This document shows, one piece after another, positions 37,414 through 49,742 of a DNA stretch of 64,000 nucleotides. Position 1 is the stretch's first letter; the number at the start of each line of letters is the position of its first letter. The translations under genes were made by a program, and so were the position numbers. The stretch comes from Kuschelorhynchus macadamiae (lineage: Eukaryota; Arthropoda; Insecta; Coleoptera; Curculionidae): contig JAUTXW010000328.1 of assembly GCA_030620095.1 (NCBI GenBank), positions 930,001-994,000 of the forward strand, given 5' to 3'. Under the pieces are notes generated by a model. The model was not told the DNA's origin. It searched no databases and saw only the letters and a program-made list of their open reading frames with translations.

Positions 37414-37908
37414 CTACTTGTTTAATTGTCTTAATTGGTCAATTTTTGTCAACCATTGCTCAGCTGTAAGGTTATTATTTTCCGGTGAAAATTCTGGAAT
37501 GCAGTCGCTGCGAAAACTTAACCTTGGAGTTTCTTTGTTTTCCGTAGACTGTGCCTGACGACCTAAATCCTTAATCATGTTTTCTAGCCTTTTGAACCTA
37601 TCTTCCGTGGACTCTGATTCAGGAGTTCTTGGGGAAACAGATCGAGAATGCACAAACGAACGGCTTTGTTCTTCACGTCGAAGGTCTACCACGCGCGATT
37701 CTGGACGTTTCCTAGAATCACTTTTGTCACTAGCTCGTAATTCCGGACGTTTCCTAGAGCCACTTTTATCCGAATCGCGTGATCCCGGACGTTTCCCAGA
37801 ATCATCGCGTTTGGAAGATTTTCGATTGCGATAACGCTCAACATCACTGTCTTGCGAACTAGAACTACAACTACGAGACCTTTTGCGCGAGTTGCCACCC
37901 ATAATCAA
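37414..37908 (-). pseudogene. Gag N-terminal part of the gypsy element
   Basis: Starts MIMGGNSRKRSRSCSSSS, rich in Arg/Ser/Asp with near-repeats of SGSRKRPE and DSRKRPE, then a predicted coiled segment (ESTEDRFKRLENMIKDLG) and ENNNLTAEQWLTKIDQL, the beginning of the capsid fold. A TAG stop after LNK, then a frameshift in 37252-37413, separates it from the downstream gag part. The RS-rich start sits about 90 bp inside the 5' LTR. Confidence 0.8.
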
Positions 37909-37995
37909 CTATAACTTTAATTTAACTTAATCACACACAGTTAAAACAAAAGAAAATACAATACACTAGAGACGTGAACCACCCCACACCTGAAC

Positions 37996-38196
37996 TGTAA
38001 ACTCAAACCGAAAAATCAATACAATGTTCTTTCAAACAACGTATATTTCGTACTACCCGTAACAATAATTTCTGTCTCCCAAGACTGACTAATCTACCTG
38101 ATTCAACACAAAGAAAAACTCTTATTACATAACGTCGAGAACAGTCATCCAATATTTCACCCGATAAACCGAGTGTCTTGCCGAAGCGTTTCTACA
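37996..38196 (-). repeat. 5' LTR of the gypsy element
   Basis: In element orientation TGTAGAAACG ... TTTACA. The sequence just inside, read on the minus strand (GTTCAGGTGTGGGGTGG), should hold the primer-binding site. It resembles a tRNA-Leu type only loosely and I do not assign it. Confidence 0.93.
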
Positions 38197-38279
38197 CAAC
38201 ATAGTGTGTTGTTTTGGGAGTTTAATTCGCAACACCTGCTCAAAAAATAATTAAGCACAAACAACTTATTCATTAAATT

Positions 38280-39077
38280 CAGGGAGTACCAAGGGTAAAT
38301 GGCGCCTAGGGCAAGCATCAAATTTACGCCCCTTCGTATATTATCTAAATATAAAAGATATACTAAACAAAACAGTCATGAATATTATAAACATGTTTAT
38401 TTTCTATTGAATTTAAAAATGTGTCCGTAAAATGCACTTTAATAGTCCTAAACCTAAAATGTATTTTACTTTCCTTGCCTTCTGCGACGCAAATAGATCT
38501 ATAACACTTTCGAAATCTATTTTTTCGATTTCTTCTCGCTCTACACTGAGTAATGCAAGGTCACATAGCCTTTCTTGACCCACTGTAGCTCTTAAATGGA
38601 AAGTTATGACCTCTAAAAAAATCCAACAGGGCCCATTAAGCGTCTGTGCCCATTAGGCGTCTAGCCACCATCACTTGCCAGTCACTAGTAGTGGTGACAA
38701 GCGGTTCTAATATATTTTGGCGCCTGGGCGCAGCGTCTATACAAAATATATAGGAAACGTCTCCCAAAACCTGTCGCCGGCGAATGGTTGTAGTCAGTCG
38801 CCTATTGGTCGACTTTTAGTTGAAAAACCACCAAGGACCACCAAGGTGGCATCTGATATTTTATTATTATCTATGGTAAATATGGTATCTATGGCAAGCA
38901 GTGTTGCTAACCGTGACTGATAAAAGAATTTTAAAACTTTGAAAAGAAACCAACCCTAGCTGGTAGAGACTTTAACTTTAATAATAAAAAAAATTAAATT
39001 ATTTTCGAATTTTGTGCCCCCTTTTGAATAGCGCTCGGAGCACGTGCCCTACCTGCACCACCCTACTTACGCCACTG
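38280..39077 (-). mobile_element. hAT element with 8-bp TSD, copy in unit 2
   Basis: Same ends and the same ATTAAATT duplication (38272-38279 and 39078-39085) as the 388-bp copy, but 798 bp long because it retains a transposase fragment at about 38450-38760 that is missing from unit 1. The shared TSD means the insertion came before the tandem duplication. Confidence 0.85.
38452..38625 (-). pseudogene. hAT transposase C-terminal (dimerisation) fragment
   Basis: Minus-strand translation gives TVGQERLCDLALLSVEREEI, then EKIDFESVIDLFASQKARK, the characteristic end of hAT transposases of the zinc-finger MYM-type-1-like group (RL--LALLSIE ... DFASQKARK). About 55 residues remain of a protein normally over 500. 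The catalytic core is absent. Confidence 0.75.
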
Positions 39078-39870
39078 ATTAAATTGCAATGTCAGGTTTA
39101 AAGGTACGAACAAAAAAGGTCAATTTAATTTTTTTTTTAATAAACCCAGCAAAAAATGTTTAATGCGGATCCAAATTCCAAAATTTGATAAAAAATAATT
39201 GCTAATCACTTTTAGCCACCACTTCCCTCGTACAGTATTTTCCTACTTACAATATACAGTCTATATATTTATACAGGGTGTTTTTGAATAAGTGTCCGTT
39301 ATTTCACAGGGTGGTTCCTCAGGTATTTTTTAGTTTTCGAGATACAGGGTGTTAAAGTTTTATTTTTACTTCGGTTTTTTCTGCATAATGTCCTAAATAA
39401 TTTCGATTTGTATATGAAAACTGGTAATTGGGGGTATTTTGACATTAGAAATTTCAATTTGATCTTAATTTAGCTCTTACTTGTAGAGGGCCCACCTAGA
39501 TGTCTTCAAAGGCTCGTAACTTTTTTGTACTACTTTGTATTACACTTTTGTTAAAAAAATGAATTCCTTGATCATTTTTACGTGGAAAAAGTTCTTTTAT
39601 TAGAAGTCTCTAGGAGCAACCGTTTTCGAGGTATTTGGATTTGAAATAATCGATGCATGTGACATTGAATTTGATTGAATGGCAAAATGTAGGACTTTTT
39701 TCCTAATCTAAATCTAAAGAATTATTTTTCAAGATATCCATAATGCATTATGGGGAGTTTTTTGACATTAGAAATTTAAATTTGTTCTTAACTTAGCTCT
39801 TGCTTGTAAGAGGCGCCACCTACATGTCTTTTCCTACTTTCAAAGGCTCATAACTTTTTTGTACGAACTT

Positions 39871-41169
39871 GTATTTTGCATTTTAGATCAAAAAAATTAA
39901 TTTCTCAATCACCTGTACGTAAAAAAGTTATTCTTATTAAAATCTTTACTGTTTCTCGAGATTTAAGATTTCTATGAGAATTATATGAAACAATTTCATG
40001 GAGTAACAACCGGAATAATGGCGATAATTTTAAAGCTTATTTTTTTGAATGAATATTCCGTCATTTTTTAATATTTTCTCTTTAACGACATGAAATATCA
40101 TAGCAGTTGTATAAGTACTTTCATACTTTGGAGATTCGTCAGTAAGAGAAACGCATTTCTAATAGCATACATTGATTTTAAAATTTTAAAGTATACAATT
40201 TATTTGACATGTAACCCAGAAAAAAAAATTATAGTTTGTAGCCATCTATAATGTTCATTTTAATGTATTGAGATTATTTGTTGCGGTTAGAATATAATAA
40301 AAATATCTACCTTAAAATTGATTGAAACAAATATTTATGAAAATTGTCTATCTCAATATGTAGACTCTCGACACATAATGTAATAGTATTTTTATAATAA
40401 GTTGGTAAAAAGGTGTTTTTTTGTTACTATAGAAATGTAATATTGTGATTCATAATTGGGTATCAAAACTTTAAGAGTTTAAGAATGTTATTCGAGTTAT
40501 AGTGCCCAAAAATTGTTGAATTTTCGTAAAGTTATTACCGAAAATATTTCGAACTGTTAGAAAAGTGACAGAGGTGCAGTTCCAGCATTTTGGGAAGTAT
40601 CCCTAATGATGAATTTTACGTGATTTTTACGTATCAAAAAGTGGCATCATTATAAGCATGGGTTTTAAATAAAGAGTTTTTGGAGTAAAATACTTAAAAA
40701 CTGATTTAATTGTAGTGATATAGAGCATTTTCTGGTAATGGAGAATAGTTATTTTCCTAACAAGTGCGCAAAGTGATACTTTCCTGCACGCAAAAGTGGA
40801 GTTCGGAGAAGCTTTAAGTGAGGGAAAGACACTTTGCGTAAGTGTTAGGAACAATATTTTTTCTACGAATGTTACAAATTTTAACCTCTTTATATAGGTA
40901 GGTTCTAAGCGCGGGTAAAACAATATTTCTTATACGTCATAAAATTGTAAAAAACCTTAAATAATATAAAAAAACTTTTTATTTTAACTGAAAACAGAAA
41001 TAATATTACTTATTATTATTAACAATAATAATATTGAAAGTACAGTTTGTGGCATGCTGCAAATTTAAAGCTGAGTGCAACTGATTTCTTGGGAAAGCTG
41101 ACGAAGATGGTTCGTTATCCGGCGTTAATGAATGAAATGGAATTTCAAGGTTTTCTCTCAAATTGACAA
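39871..41169. other. Unassigned; contains a 98-bp hairpin-forming element
   Basis: Mostly AT-rich sequence without gene signals. Positions 40754-40775 and 40830-40851 form an imperfect inverted repeat (TTCCTAACAAGTGCGCAAAG / CTTTGCGTAAGTGTTAGGAA) around more CGCA-rich sequence. A similar hairpin lies at 51949-51972. Confidence 0.45.
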
Positions 41170-41739
41170 ACTTGGTATTTCAAATGGATGATTTTTTGCA
41201 CTGCCTCTTAAAATATTGTCGCATAACTCTTTTTTGTATCTAGTTGAGTCGTTAATATATACCTCAGGTACTGTTGATACTCCTAAACGCTTTACATCGC
41301 TTTTCCAAAATCGGCCAGCAAAGTTGCACAGGAGCGACGAAAACTATGCCCCGTGTAGAGTTCAGAGTTGGGCAATTTTAGAAATGGCGCAATTTCTGAG
41401 GGCATCTTCTCGAAACTGTTAGTCCCGACACACTGTGTTTTGCACTTCCTTCTTTTTAAAATTTATAAAAAAACGTTGATGTGTTGTTGATGGTCGTAAG
41501 CCTGTATATTTTCTATAAAATAATATATACTTTCCATTGTTAATTTCGTCGGATATAAAAAAAGAGCGTAAAGTGTAATTTTTTGAATCCTGAATTTTGA
41601 CCACAATAAAATTTCCTTTGTCTTCAATGTCGACTGTTATTAGTTTCTTTTGTACAAATATTTGCTTTTTTGGTTTGAAGCCAACAATTTGTTTTTTGAT
41701 AAAAGCAGTTAATTTGTAGAATTTGCTTTTATATATGTA

Positions 41740-41741
<2 letters not shown>
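41170..41741 (-). pseudogene. Tyrosine recombinase (Crypton-like), C-terminal part
   Basis: Frame 41741-41419: FYKLTAFIKKQIVGFKPKKQ, DIEDKGNFIVVKIQDSKNY, YTGLRPSTTHQRFFINFKK. After a shift, 41415-41180: MPSEIAPFLKLPNSELYTGH and GHSFRRSCATLLADFGK. H-x-x-R followed by ATLLADxG is the catalytic box II of tyrosine recombinases of the Crypton type common in insects. The region that should hold the first catalytic Arg, between FVQKK and LITVD, is deleted. The N-terminal part lies beyond the inserted transposon, at 43683-43936. Confidence 0.8.

Positions 41742-41785
<44 letters not shown>
41742..41785. repeat. (TA)n microsatellite, left flank of DD41D element
   Basis: About 44 bp of TA within the recombinase gene, immediately outside the left arm of the inserted transposon. 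Confidence 0.95.
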
Positions 41786-41789
<4 letters not shown>

Positions 41790-41791
41790 CA

Positions 41792-43936
<2,145 letters not shown>

Positions 43937-43962
43937 TTTAGGCAGAAATCTATTTTAAGTAG

Positions 43963-44163
43963 AGTTAACAACTCGAAACACGAGAAATTATTTTTAAAAA
44001 ATTAATTTTATTTCATAAGCGTACAAAGAGAACTGACTACAAAATGCATTTTAGTTATATTTATAAGTTCAGTAATGCTTATGTTGCATGAGAACGAAAA
44101 GATAAAAGTCTAAGAATTGCAAGTGCATAAATGCAGAATTGCATTTCTCACGGGAACGTAACT
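43963..44163 (-). repeat. 3' LTR of the gypsy-group retrovirus
   Basis: 201 bp. The only difference seen from 51407-51607 is T/C within AAAAAATTAATTTT versus AAAAAATCAATTTT. Inverted ends AGTTA/TAACT. Confidence 0.97.
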
Positions 44164-44174
44164 CCTCCCCTCTT
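44164..44174 (-). promoter_or_regulatory. Polypurine tract
   Basis: Minus-strand AAGAGGGGAGG directly abutting the 3' LTR, in the position of the plus-strand primer of reverse transcription. Confidence 0.9.
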
Positions 44175-44242
44175 AGTTGAAAGCACGTTCTTAAAGACGT
44201 GTTTTCAAAAATTTCCAAAAAGGTTAAAAGATTATTAATATT

Positions 44243-45199
44243 TTAGAAAATTCTATTATTTTCTTCAATATCTAAAGTATTAGAGTTTGCATTTAATTGT
44301 TTTTTCTTAGACTTTTTTACAAGTTTTTTGTATATGAAAAATATAAAAATTATCGAAATGAATATGTAAAGTAAAATTGTCCAAAAACTGGTCTTCTTTA
44401 CATAAATCGTTGTGGTCATTTCTTCTAGGGCCTTCTTTTGGTTTTCCAATTTGGCTTCGATTTCTTTAGTAGTTTTTAGGTTTACGTAGTTTAAGTCCAT
44501 ACTAGGAGGGCTGTAGAATGAATCTCGGTTTTCCTTAATTAAACTTAAATTAAGGGTAGGTAGATTAATTCCATTAAATGTTAATTGGCTTGATTTATAT
44601 GTTTCAAGCGTAATTGACTTTATCCGTACTTTACATCCTGGGGATGACTCAAGAAGATAGGAACCATATAAGGGTATGTTATCTTCGGATTTTTGACAAT
44701 TTATGACGGCGATTACTTGTATTGGTACTGTTATTAGCCATTTGTCGTCGATTATTTTTGTTGTCTGGATCTCGTGCAGTTGAGTTTCGAATGGGTGGCA
44801 AAACGTAATATTTGGGTGATGTTTGATAAGTTGAACAGCGCAGGAGGGGCTGTCTTCGACCAACGTGGTGTGGGCTTCTTTACACAAATATTTTTGTGGT
44901 TGGATTTCGTGACATCTTTGGTCCATATGGGCATATTTTGTATTGCCTAATGCTAGGTAGGGTTTATAAGGAATATTTACAAGAAATGATCGATTATTGG
45001 GAATTGGTAAAGGAAATAACTTAAAATATTGATATATCTCCGATTCCACAAGAGGAAGTTCAAATATAAATACAATATTAAAGTTTTTTAAGAAACTTTT
45101 AATTTCTATAATTTTTTCGAAATTAAGTATATTTTTATAAGTTACTTCTAAAGGGAGTTTATCTGAGCCTAGATGATCGTGTAAGTTCTTTATTTCCAT
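44243..45199 (-). pseudogene. env: env, C-terminal part with transmembrane anchor
   Basis: 318 codons. It contains spaced cysteines (CHEIQPQKYLC, CAVQ, ITFCHPFE, NCQKSED, GCKVR) of the extracellular part, a heptad-like segment (ETKATKEIEAKLENQKKALE region, about residues 245-265), a hydrophobic anchor near residues 272-294 (TILLYIFISIIFIFFIY) and a Lys-rich cytoplasmic tail. It is in the same frame as the upstream env part but separated by two in-frame stops within 25 bp (45199-45226). Env of this group mediates membrane fusion; this copy is interrupted. Confidence 0.85.
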
Positions 45200-45223
45200 A
45201 AATAGTTCATTTGGTTATATTAT

Positions 45224-45871
45224 TTAATTATAAAGTACATTAATTTTTGCAAAAGTGATACCTATTTCAATCTTATTCAGAATATCGTAGATTGATTGAT
45301 AAATTGTTGTTATTTGATTGATTATTGTATATATTAAATAAAATTCGTGATTACTTATTTGTTCCATTTGAACTTTATTAATTATATTTTCTTTTTGTAA
45401 AATGCGTGACTTTAGTACCATTTGGTTATGTGTGATATTAGATATAATTGTTTTAAATTTATTAATAGTGGATTCTAAAAGTGTAATTTGATTGATAGCG
45501 TCAATTTTCAATTTATTTTGATTTTCTTGTAATTTCGTGATTTTGGCATCAATTTGCTCTGCGTCATTTTGATCTAAGTTTCCAGTTATACTTTTTATGA
45601 ATGAACCTAAGGGGTTAAAAAGACCTCTTTTACTACGATAATTTTCTTGATTTGGGACAATTTGTTCTAATAAAGTTTCTATTCTTTTTTCAAGTGTACA
45701 TAATGTATTAAAAGAATTAAAATATTCCTTATGGTATTCGCTGTTATTTTGAATGTTTATATATATTGATTTTGTTTGTTTTTGAATATTTTGAAATTGG
45801 TTAATTAAAGGGGTTAGGTTAATATTTTGAACGAATGTCCAGTGATTGGATTTAAGTTTAGCGGTTCCCAT
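45224..45871 (-). pseudogene. env: env, N-terminal part with cleavage site
   Basis: 215 codons from the M at 45871. The frame is open further upstream and overlaps the end of integrase, as usual where env is expressed from a spliced RNA. Residues 78-83 include a basic RSKR furin-type site followed by a hydrophobic, Gly-containing segment, the fusion-peptide arrangement of errantivirus and baculovirus F-type proteins. A long helical region follows. It ends at a TAA at 45224. Confidence 0.85.
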
Positions 45872-45915
45872 TTTGAATGGTAGTATTCCTGGATGTTTAT
45901 TTAAATCATGGAATT

Positions 45916-46989
45916 TTACGTAGCCGCTGACGATGGTCCAGCATCTGGAACAAGGGGTATTATTTTAGTTTCATTAACATGTATAATTTCTTTGTATTTA
46001 TTTTTGGGATTTTCTATTTGTATTTTATTATTTTCTAATATAGCCGTTAATATGAATGGGCCTAAATATCTCTTTTTTATTTTTCCAGATCGATTATCTG
46101 ATTTTTTATAAATTTGTGAGCCTATTATTAAATTAGTCGGGGTTTTATCCTTGTTTGCCCTATCTATAATTTTTTGTTTTAGTTCTCGTGATTCCTTTGT
46201 AATTTTGTCGTACAAAATTTGTGTGTTATTTTTATGATTATTGACATACTCGGTATATACATGAGCGGGTATTAAATCTATAGGATCTCTAGAGTCTGTG
46301 TGTCCGAAGACAAGTTCGTATGGGGTAAAATTCGTACTAGAATGGATCGTGTTATTATAGGCAATAATTGCGTACGGCATAAGTTTGGTAACTTCTGCAT
46401 TGGGGTCCGATTCTCGAAGTAATCGAATGTGTTCGATTAATGTGGAATGTAGCCTTTCAACAGGGGAGTTTGATTCATGGTGGTAGGGGGTAGTGAAGTG
46501 TATTTTAATATTATGTGTATTTAATAAGCCTTTAACGACTTCGTTCTGAAATTCAGATCCGTTGTCTGAAACTATTTGTTTTGGAATACGTAAAAGGGAA
46601 AAGAAATTAATTAACTGTTCACAGCACGACACTGCATTTCCAGTATAAGGCAAGGCTTGTGCGTATTTGGAGAATTTATCTATAATAGTTAAGAATTTTT
46701 GTTTACCTATGATGAAAGTGTCGATATGAACAATTTCGAAAGGTTTGCTTGGCGTTTCGGTTAATATCAAAGGTTGATCTGGTGGTTTTCGATTATATTT
46801 TGATCGTTGACATATTTCACAATTATTGATGTATTTTGTTACATCTGCCTTAAGTGACTTCCAATAATAATTTGCTTTTAAAAATTTGCAAGTTTCTTCG
46901 ATTCCTCTATGATTTGTTTTGCCTTCATGACGATATTTAATAAGTAATTCTCGTTCGTCAGGTTGAGCATTATTTATTAATTTAGACAT
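45916..46989 (-). CDS. pol: Integrase domain of pol
   Basis: 357 codons. Zinc-binding start KYRHEGKTNHRGIEETC with His-His then NCEICQRSK with Cys-Cys (about residues 20-62). The core has VHIDTF, IVSDNGSEF and NSPVERLHS; I count 35 residues between the second Asp and Glu. The C-terminal GPF--T domain lies near 320. All catalytic residues are intact. The first M is not native: it lies just after a one-base frame change from the upstream pol frame (46977-46989). Confidence 0.93.
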   Translation of the reverse strand: MSKLINNAQPDERELLIKYRHEGKTNHRGIEETCKFLKANYYWKSLKADVTKYINNCEICQRSKYNRKPPDQPLILTETPSKPFEIVHIDTFIIGKQKFLTIIDKFSKYAQALPYTGNAVSCCEQLINFFSLLRIPKQIVSDNGSEFQNEVVKGLLNTHNIKIHFTTPYHHESNSPVERLHSTLIEHIRLLRESDPNAEVTKLMPYAIIAYNNTIHSSTNFTPYELVFGHTDSRDPIDLIPAHVYTEYVNNHKNNTQILYDKITKESRELKQKIIDRANKDKTPTNLIIGSQIYKKSDNRSGKIKKRYLGPFILTAILENNKIQIENPKNKYKEIIHVNETKIIPLVPDAGPSSAAT

Positions 46990-47582
46990 TCTATAAGTTT
47001 TAAATTTTTAAAATGGTTATTCATTGTTTGTTGAAAATAGGTTCTTAGTTCTTTGGAAAAGAAATAAACATATGTTGTTTTATTTGTTAAATATTCTTTC
47101 AAAAAGTTAGTAATTACTATAATATTAGTGGGTAATGTTGCGTGAATAATTTGATGTCCTTCGAAATTTTCACGTTTGGTTTTAACATATTTGTCATAAG
47201 GTGCTTTTTTAATAATAAGTTGATGAGCTTTATTATTAATAATTTCATCTAATATAGTCATATTGGAATGATTTTCGTTAGCATTTGTACTATGTATTGT
47301 TTCCGTTACGGGTGGTTTTATTGGAATATTAGAATGGGTTAGTTGTGTTATAGGTGGAGTTATTAGAATGTCAGAAATAATATTAATTTTGGGTGTTGTT
47401 TCAGGTTCGTGTTCTAGTCTTTCTATTGTTTGTGACACTACTTCAGAGTCAAGGATATCTGGGTTAAATTGGTCGTTTAGGAATTGCGTTACGTCGGTGT
47501 CTATATCGCCTGGGTAATTTATTAATGATTCGGATTCGATTGCGTTTAATTGAATTCGGCTAAGGGCGTCAGCGTTAGTGTT
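46977..47582 (-). pseudogene. pol: pol segment between RNase H and integrase
   Basis: Same frame as the RT-RNase H ORF after a single TAA at 47583-47585. It contains NADALSR (end of RNase H region), then a spacer rich in Thr/Pro/Ile (for example DILITPPITQLTHSNIPI) and a segment ending FKNLKLIECLN, where the frame is lost. The lone nonsense codon and the nearby shift are the only breaks in pol. Confidence 0.8.
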
Positions 47583-49742
47583 TTATTTCCCTTTTTTGTA
47601 GATTATTTCATAATCATACTCTTCAAGTTTTAGCCTCCAACGTACTAATTTCGAATTTGGTTCTTTGAGGTTAAATAACCAAACTAATGGGCGATGGTCA
47701 GTATATATTTTAAATTTTTTGCCATAAAGGTAAGGTCTAAAGTATTTACATGCCCAAACGATTCCTAAAAGTTCTTTTTCAATCGTTGAGTATTTTTGTT
47801 CTGTTTCATTTAGAGTGCGCGACGCGAATGCTACAGGGTTGTCATTTGGCGGGTTGCCTTGAGAGAGAACAGCGCCTAGGGCTACATTTGAGGCATCTGT
47901 CGTAAGGACAAAGGGTTTTTCAAAATCAGGATATTTTAGTATTGGAGCATTAATAAGCAATTCTTTTAAATGGTTAAAGGATTGAATAAAGGCTGGTGAG
48001 TGTTCGACTTTCGCTCCTTTTTTGAGACATAGTGTAAGGGGTTTTGTGATTTTTGCGAAGTCTTTGATGAATCTACGATAATATCCGGCTAGTCCTAAAA
48101 ATGACTTAATGTCTTTTTGGGTTTTTGGTATGGGGAAATTTTTAACTGCGGTGACTTTATCGGGATTAGGTTTTACACCTTCGCTTGTAATTTTGTGACC
48201 TAAATAAGCAACTTCTTTGTGTAAAAATTCTGATTTGTCTAGCTGCACTTTTAAATTGGATTCTCTAAGTCTATCAAAAACGGATTTTAATCTATCGATG
48301 TGCTCTTGAAGTGACGTAGAGAAAATTATTATGTCATCAAGATATACAGAACAGATTTCATTTTGAAGTCCCCGAAGGACGTTGTTCATGACTCGCTGAA
48401 ATGTAGAGGGCGCATTTTTTAAGCCAAAAGGCATGCGTCTAAATTCATAATGACCTGTATCGGTTGAGAAGGCTGTTTTAGGGATATCATTCGGTTCCAT
48501 TTCTATTTGATGGAAACCGGTTGCTAGATCCAATGTGCTGAAATATTGAGATTTTCCAAGTTTATCGAGAATATCCGATATATTTGGTAAAGGAAATTTA
48601 TCATCAATACTGCGTTCATTGATTTTACGGAAATCGCAAACGATACGCCATTTACGTTTACCGGACGCGTCCATCTTTTTTGGGACAATCCAAATTGGAC
48701 TACTCCACGGTGACGTTGAGTTTTGAATGATACCGTTCTCTAACATTTTGTTAATTTGGGTTTTAACCTCTTTTTTATGAATTTCGGGATATCGATAAGT
48801 TTTTGTATATATAGGAGTGTCATCGGTTAGGTTTATTTTATGTTTAATTTGATTAGTAAATGTAAGTGGGATGCCCTCACAATAAAATATGTCACGATAT
48901 TCGTAACACAAGTTTCGAATAGCTCTGTATTCTTCCTGATTACAATGTGACAGTCTTAAATTTTTTAAGTTTTGTTTTTGTGTATTATCCATATATTCAT
49001 TTATTTCTGTATCGGTTTCCATTTTTTCTATGAAGTTGTTTTCTACTTCATTTATGGTTTCGATATCTATGGGATTAAATATTTTTATTTTAACTGGGTT
49101 TTCGCGACTATTCGTAATTATAGTTGTTGCGTAGGAGTCAATGACTTGTACTAAAGCTTCTGGCATCTCTGCGCAACCAAAATCTGTATATTTTAAAATA
49201 CCTAAACCATTCGATTGATTTACCGGCAGTTTGATTCTTTGACATGTACGTGGGGGAATTATTATTTCGATAGTTTCAAAATTATGTAAATTTGATATAT
49301 CATTTTGATAATATAAAGGCAATGTTACAAATTGAGTATCTAAAGAACAATGTTTTAAATTTATATTAGCTCCAATATGTGTTAGAAAATCAATTCCTAA
49401 AAGTCCGTCAAATTTAGGTGAAAAATCAAAAAGATAAAACTTATGATTACCTGTATGATTAAAACAAGGAAATATTGGTATATTAATTACTTCATTGTGA
49501 ATGGACCTAGCGTGGGCTGTCCTTACTGAGAAAGGTTCCGAAAAAATGAAATTTGAATAAATTTTGTATGCTAAATTAGGCTTTATAAAACTTTTGCCAC
49601 TACCTGTATCAATTAAAAATTTTGCTTTGATTTCGGGTATGAAAATTACTGGTAAATCTGAATTTGTATAATTATTTAAAAGTATTATGTTTGGTTGTTG
49701 GAAATTTGGTTCTCCTGAAAATTTTCTTCATTAAAATCAATT
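47583..49742 (-). pseudogene. pol: Protease-RT-RNase H part of pol
   Basis: The frame is open from just before gag's end. It starts with the protease site FLIDTGSGKSFI (near 49590-49620) and GLLGIDFL. RT blocks: SSPIWIVPKKMD, YFSTLDLATGFHQIEM with the first Asp, RRMPFGLKNAPSTFQR, and VYLDDIIIFS with the Asp pair. RNase H: LTTDASNVALGAVLS, TIEKELLGIVW and YTDHRPLVWLF. It ends at the premature TAA 47583. The apparent start at 49322 is an internal TTG and not biologically meaningful. Confidence 0.93.

Larger units (their letters stand above)
33081..38196 (-). mobile_element. Ty3/gypsy LTR retrotransposon with 4-bp TSD
   Basis: LTRs of about 206 bp (33081-33286) and 201 bp (37996-38196) bound a minus-strand gag-protease-RT-RNaseH-integrase set. 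LTRs start TGTAGAAACG and end TTTACA in element orientation. CAAC is duplicated at 33077-33080 and 38197-38200. No env is visible. Broken in gag, between protease and RT, and in integrase, so not autonomous. The clade within Ty3/gypsy was not resolved. Confidence 0.95.
33043..39870. repeat. Tandem duplication unit 2, interrupted by a gypsy element
   Basis: Homologous to unit 1 from GAGATACGCGAATTATATAA, split after CAAC at 33080 by the LTR retrotransposon, resuming at 38197, and continuing through the hAT copy (38280-39077) to the block ending CAAAGGCTCATAACTTTTTTGTACG near 39870. From about 39273 an internal sub-repeat of about 340 bp (GATCTTAATTTAGCTCTTACTTGTAGAGG, then again GTTCTTAACTTAGCTC) is visible. 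Confidence 0.85.

Noticed and set aside
36743..37834. Plus-strand open frames antisense to the gypsy gag and protease
   Set aside because: They are shadows of the minus-strand coding sequence and carry no motif of their own.
37970..37995. tRNA-Leu-type primer-binding site of the 33-38 kb gypsy element
   Set aside because: GTTCAGGTGTGGGG matches only loosely and lacks the usual TGG start, so it was not annotated.
45908..46111. Plus-strand hydrophobic frame opposite integrase
   Set aside because: Antisense of the integrase C-terminus; the hydrophobicity follows from the A-rich coding strand.
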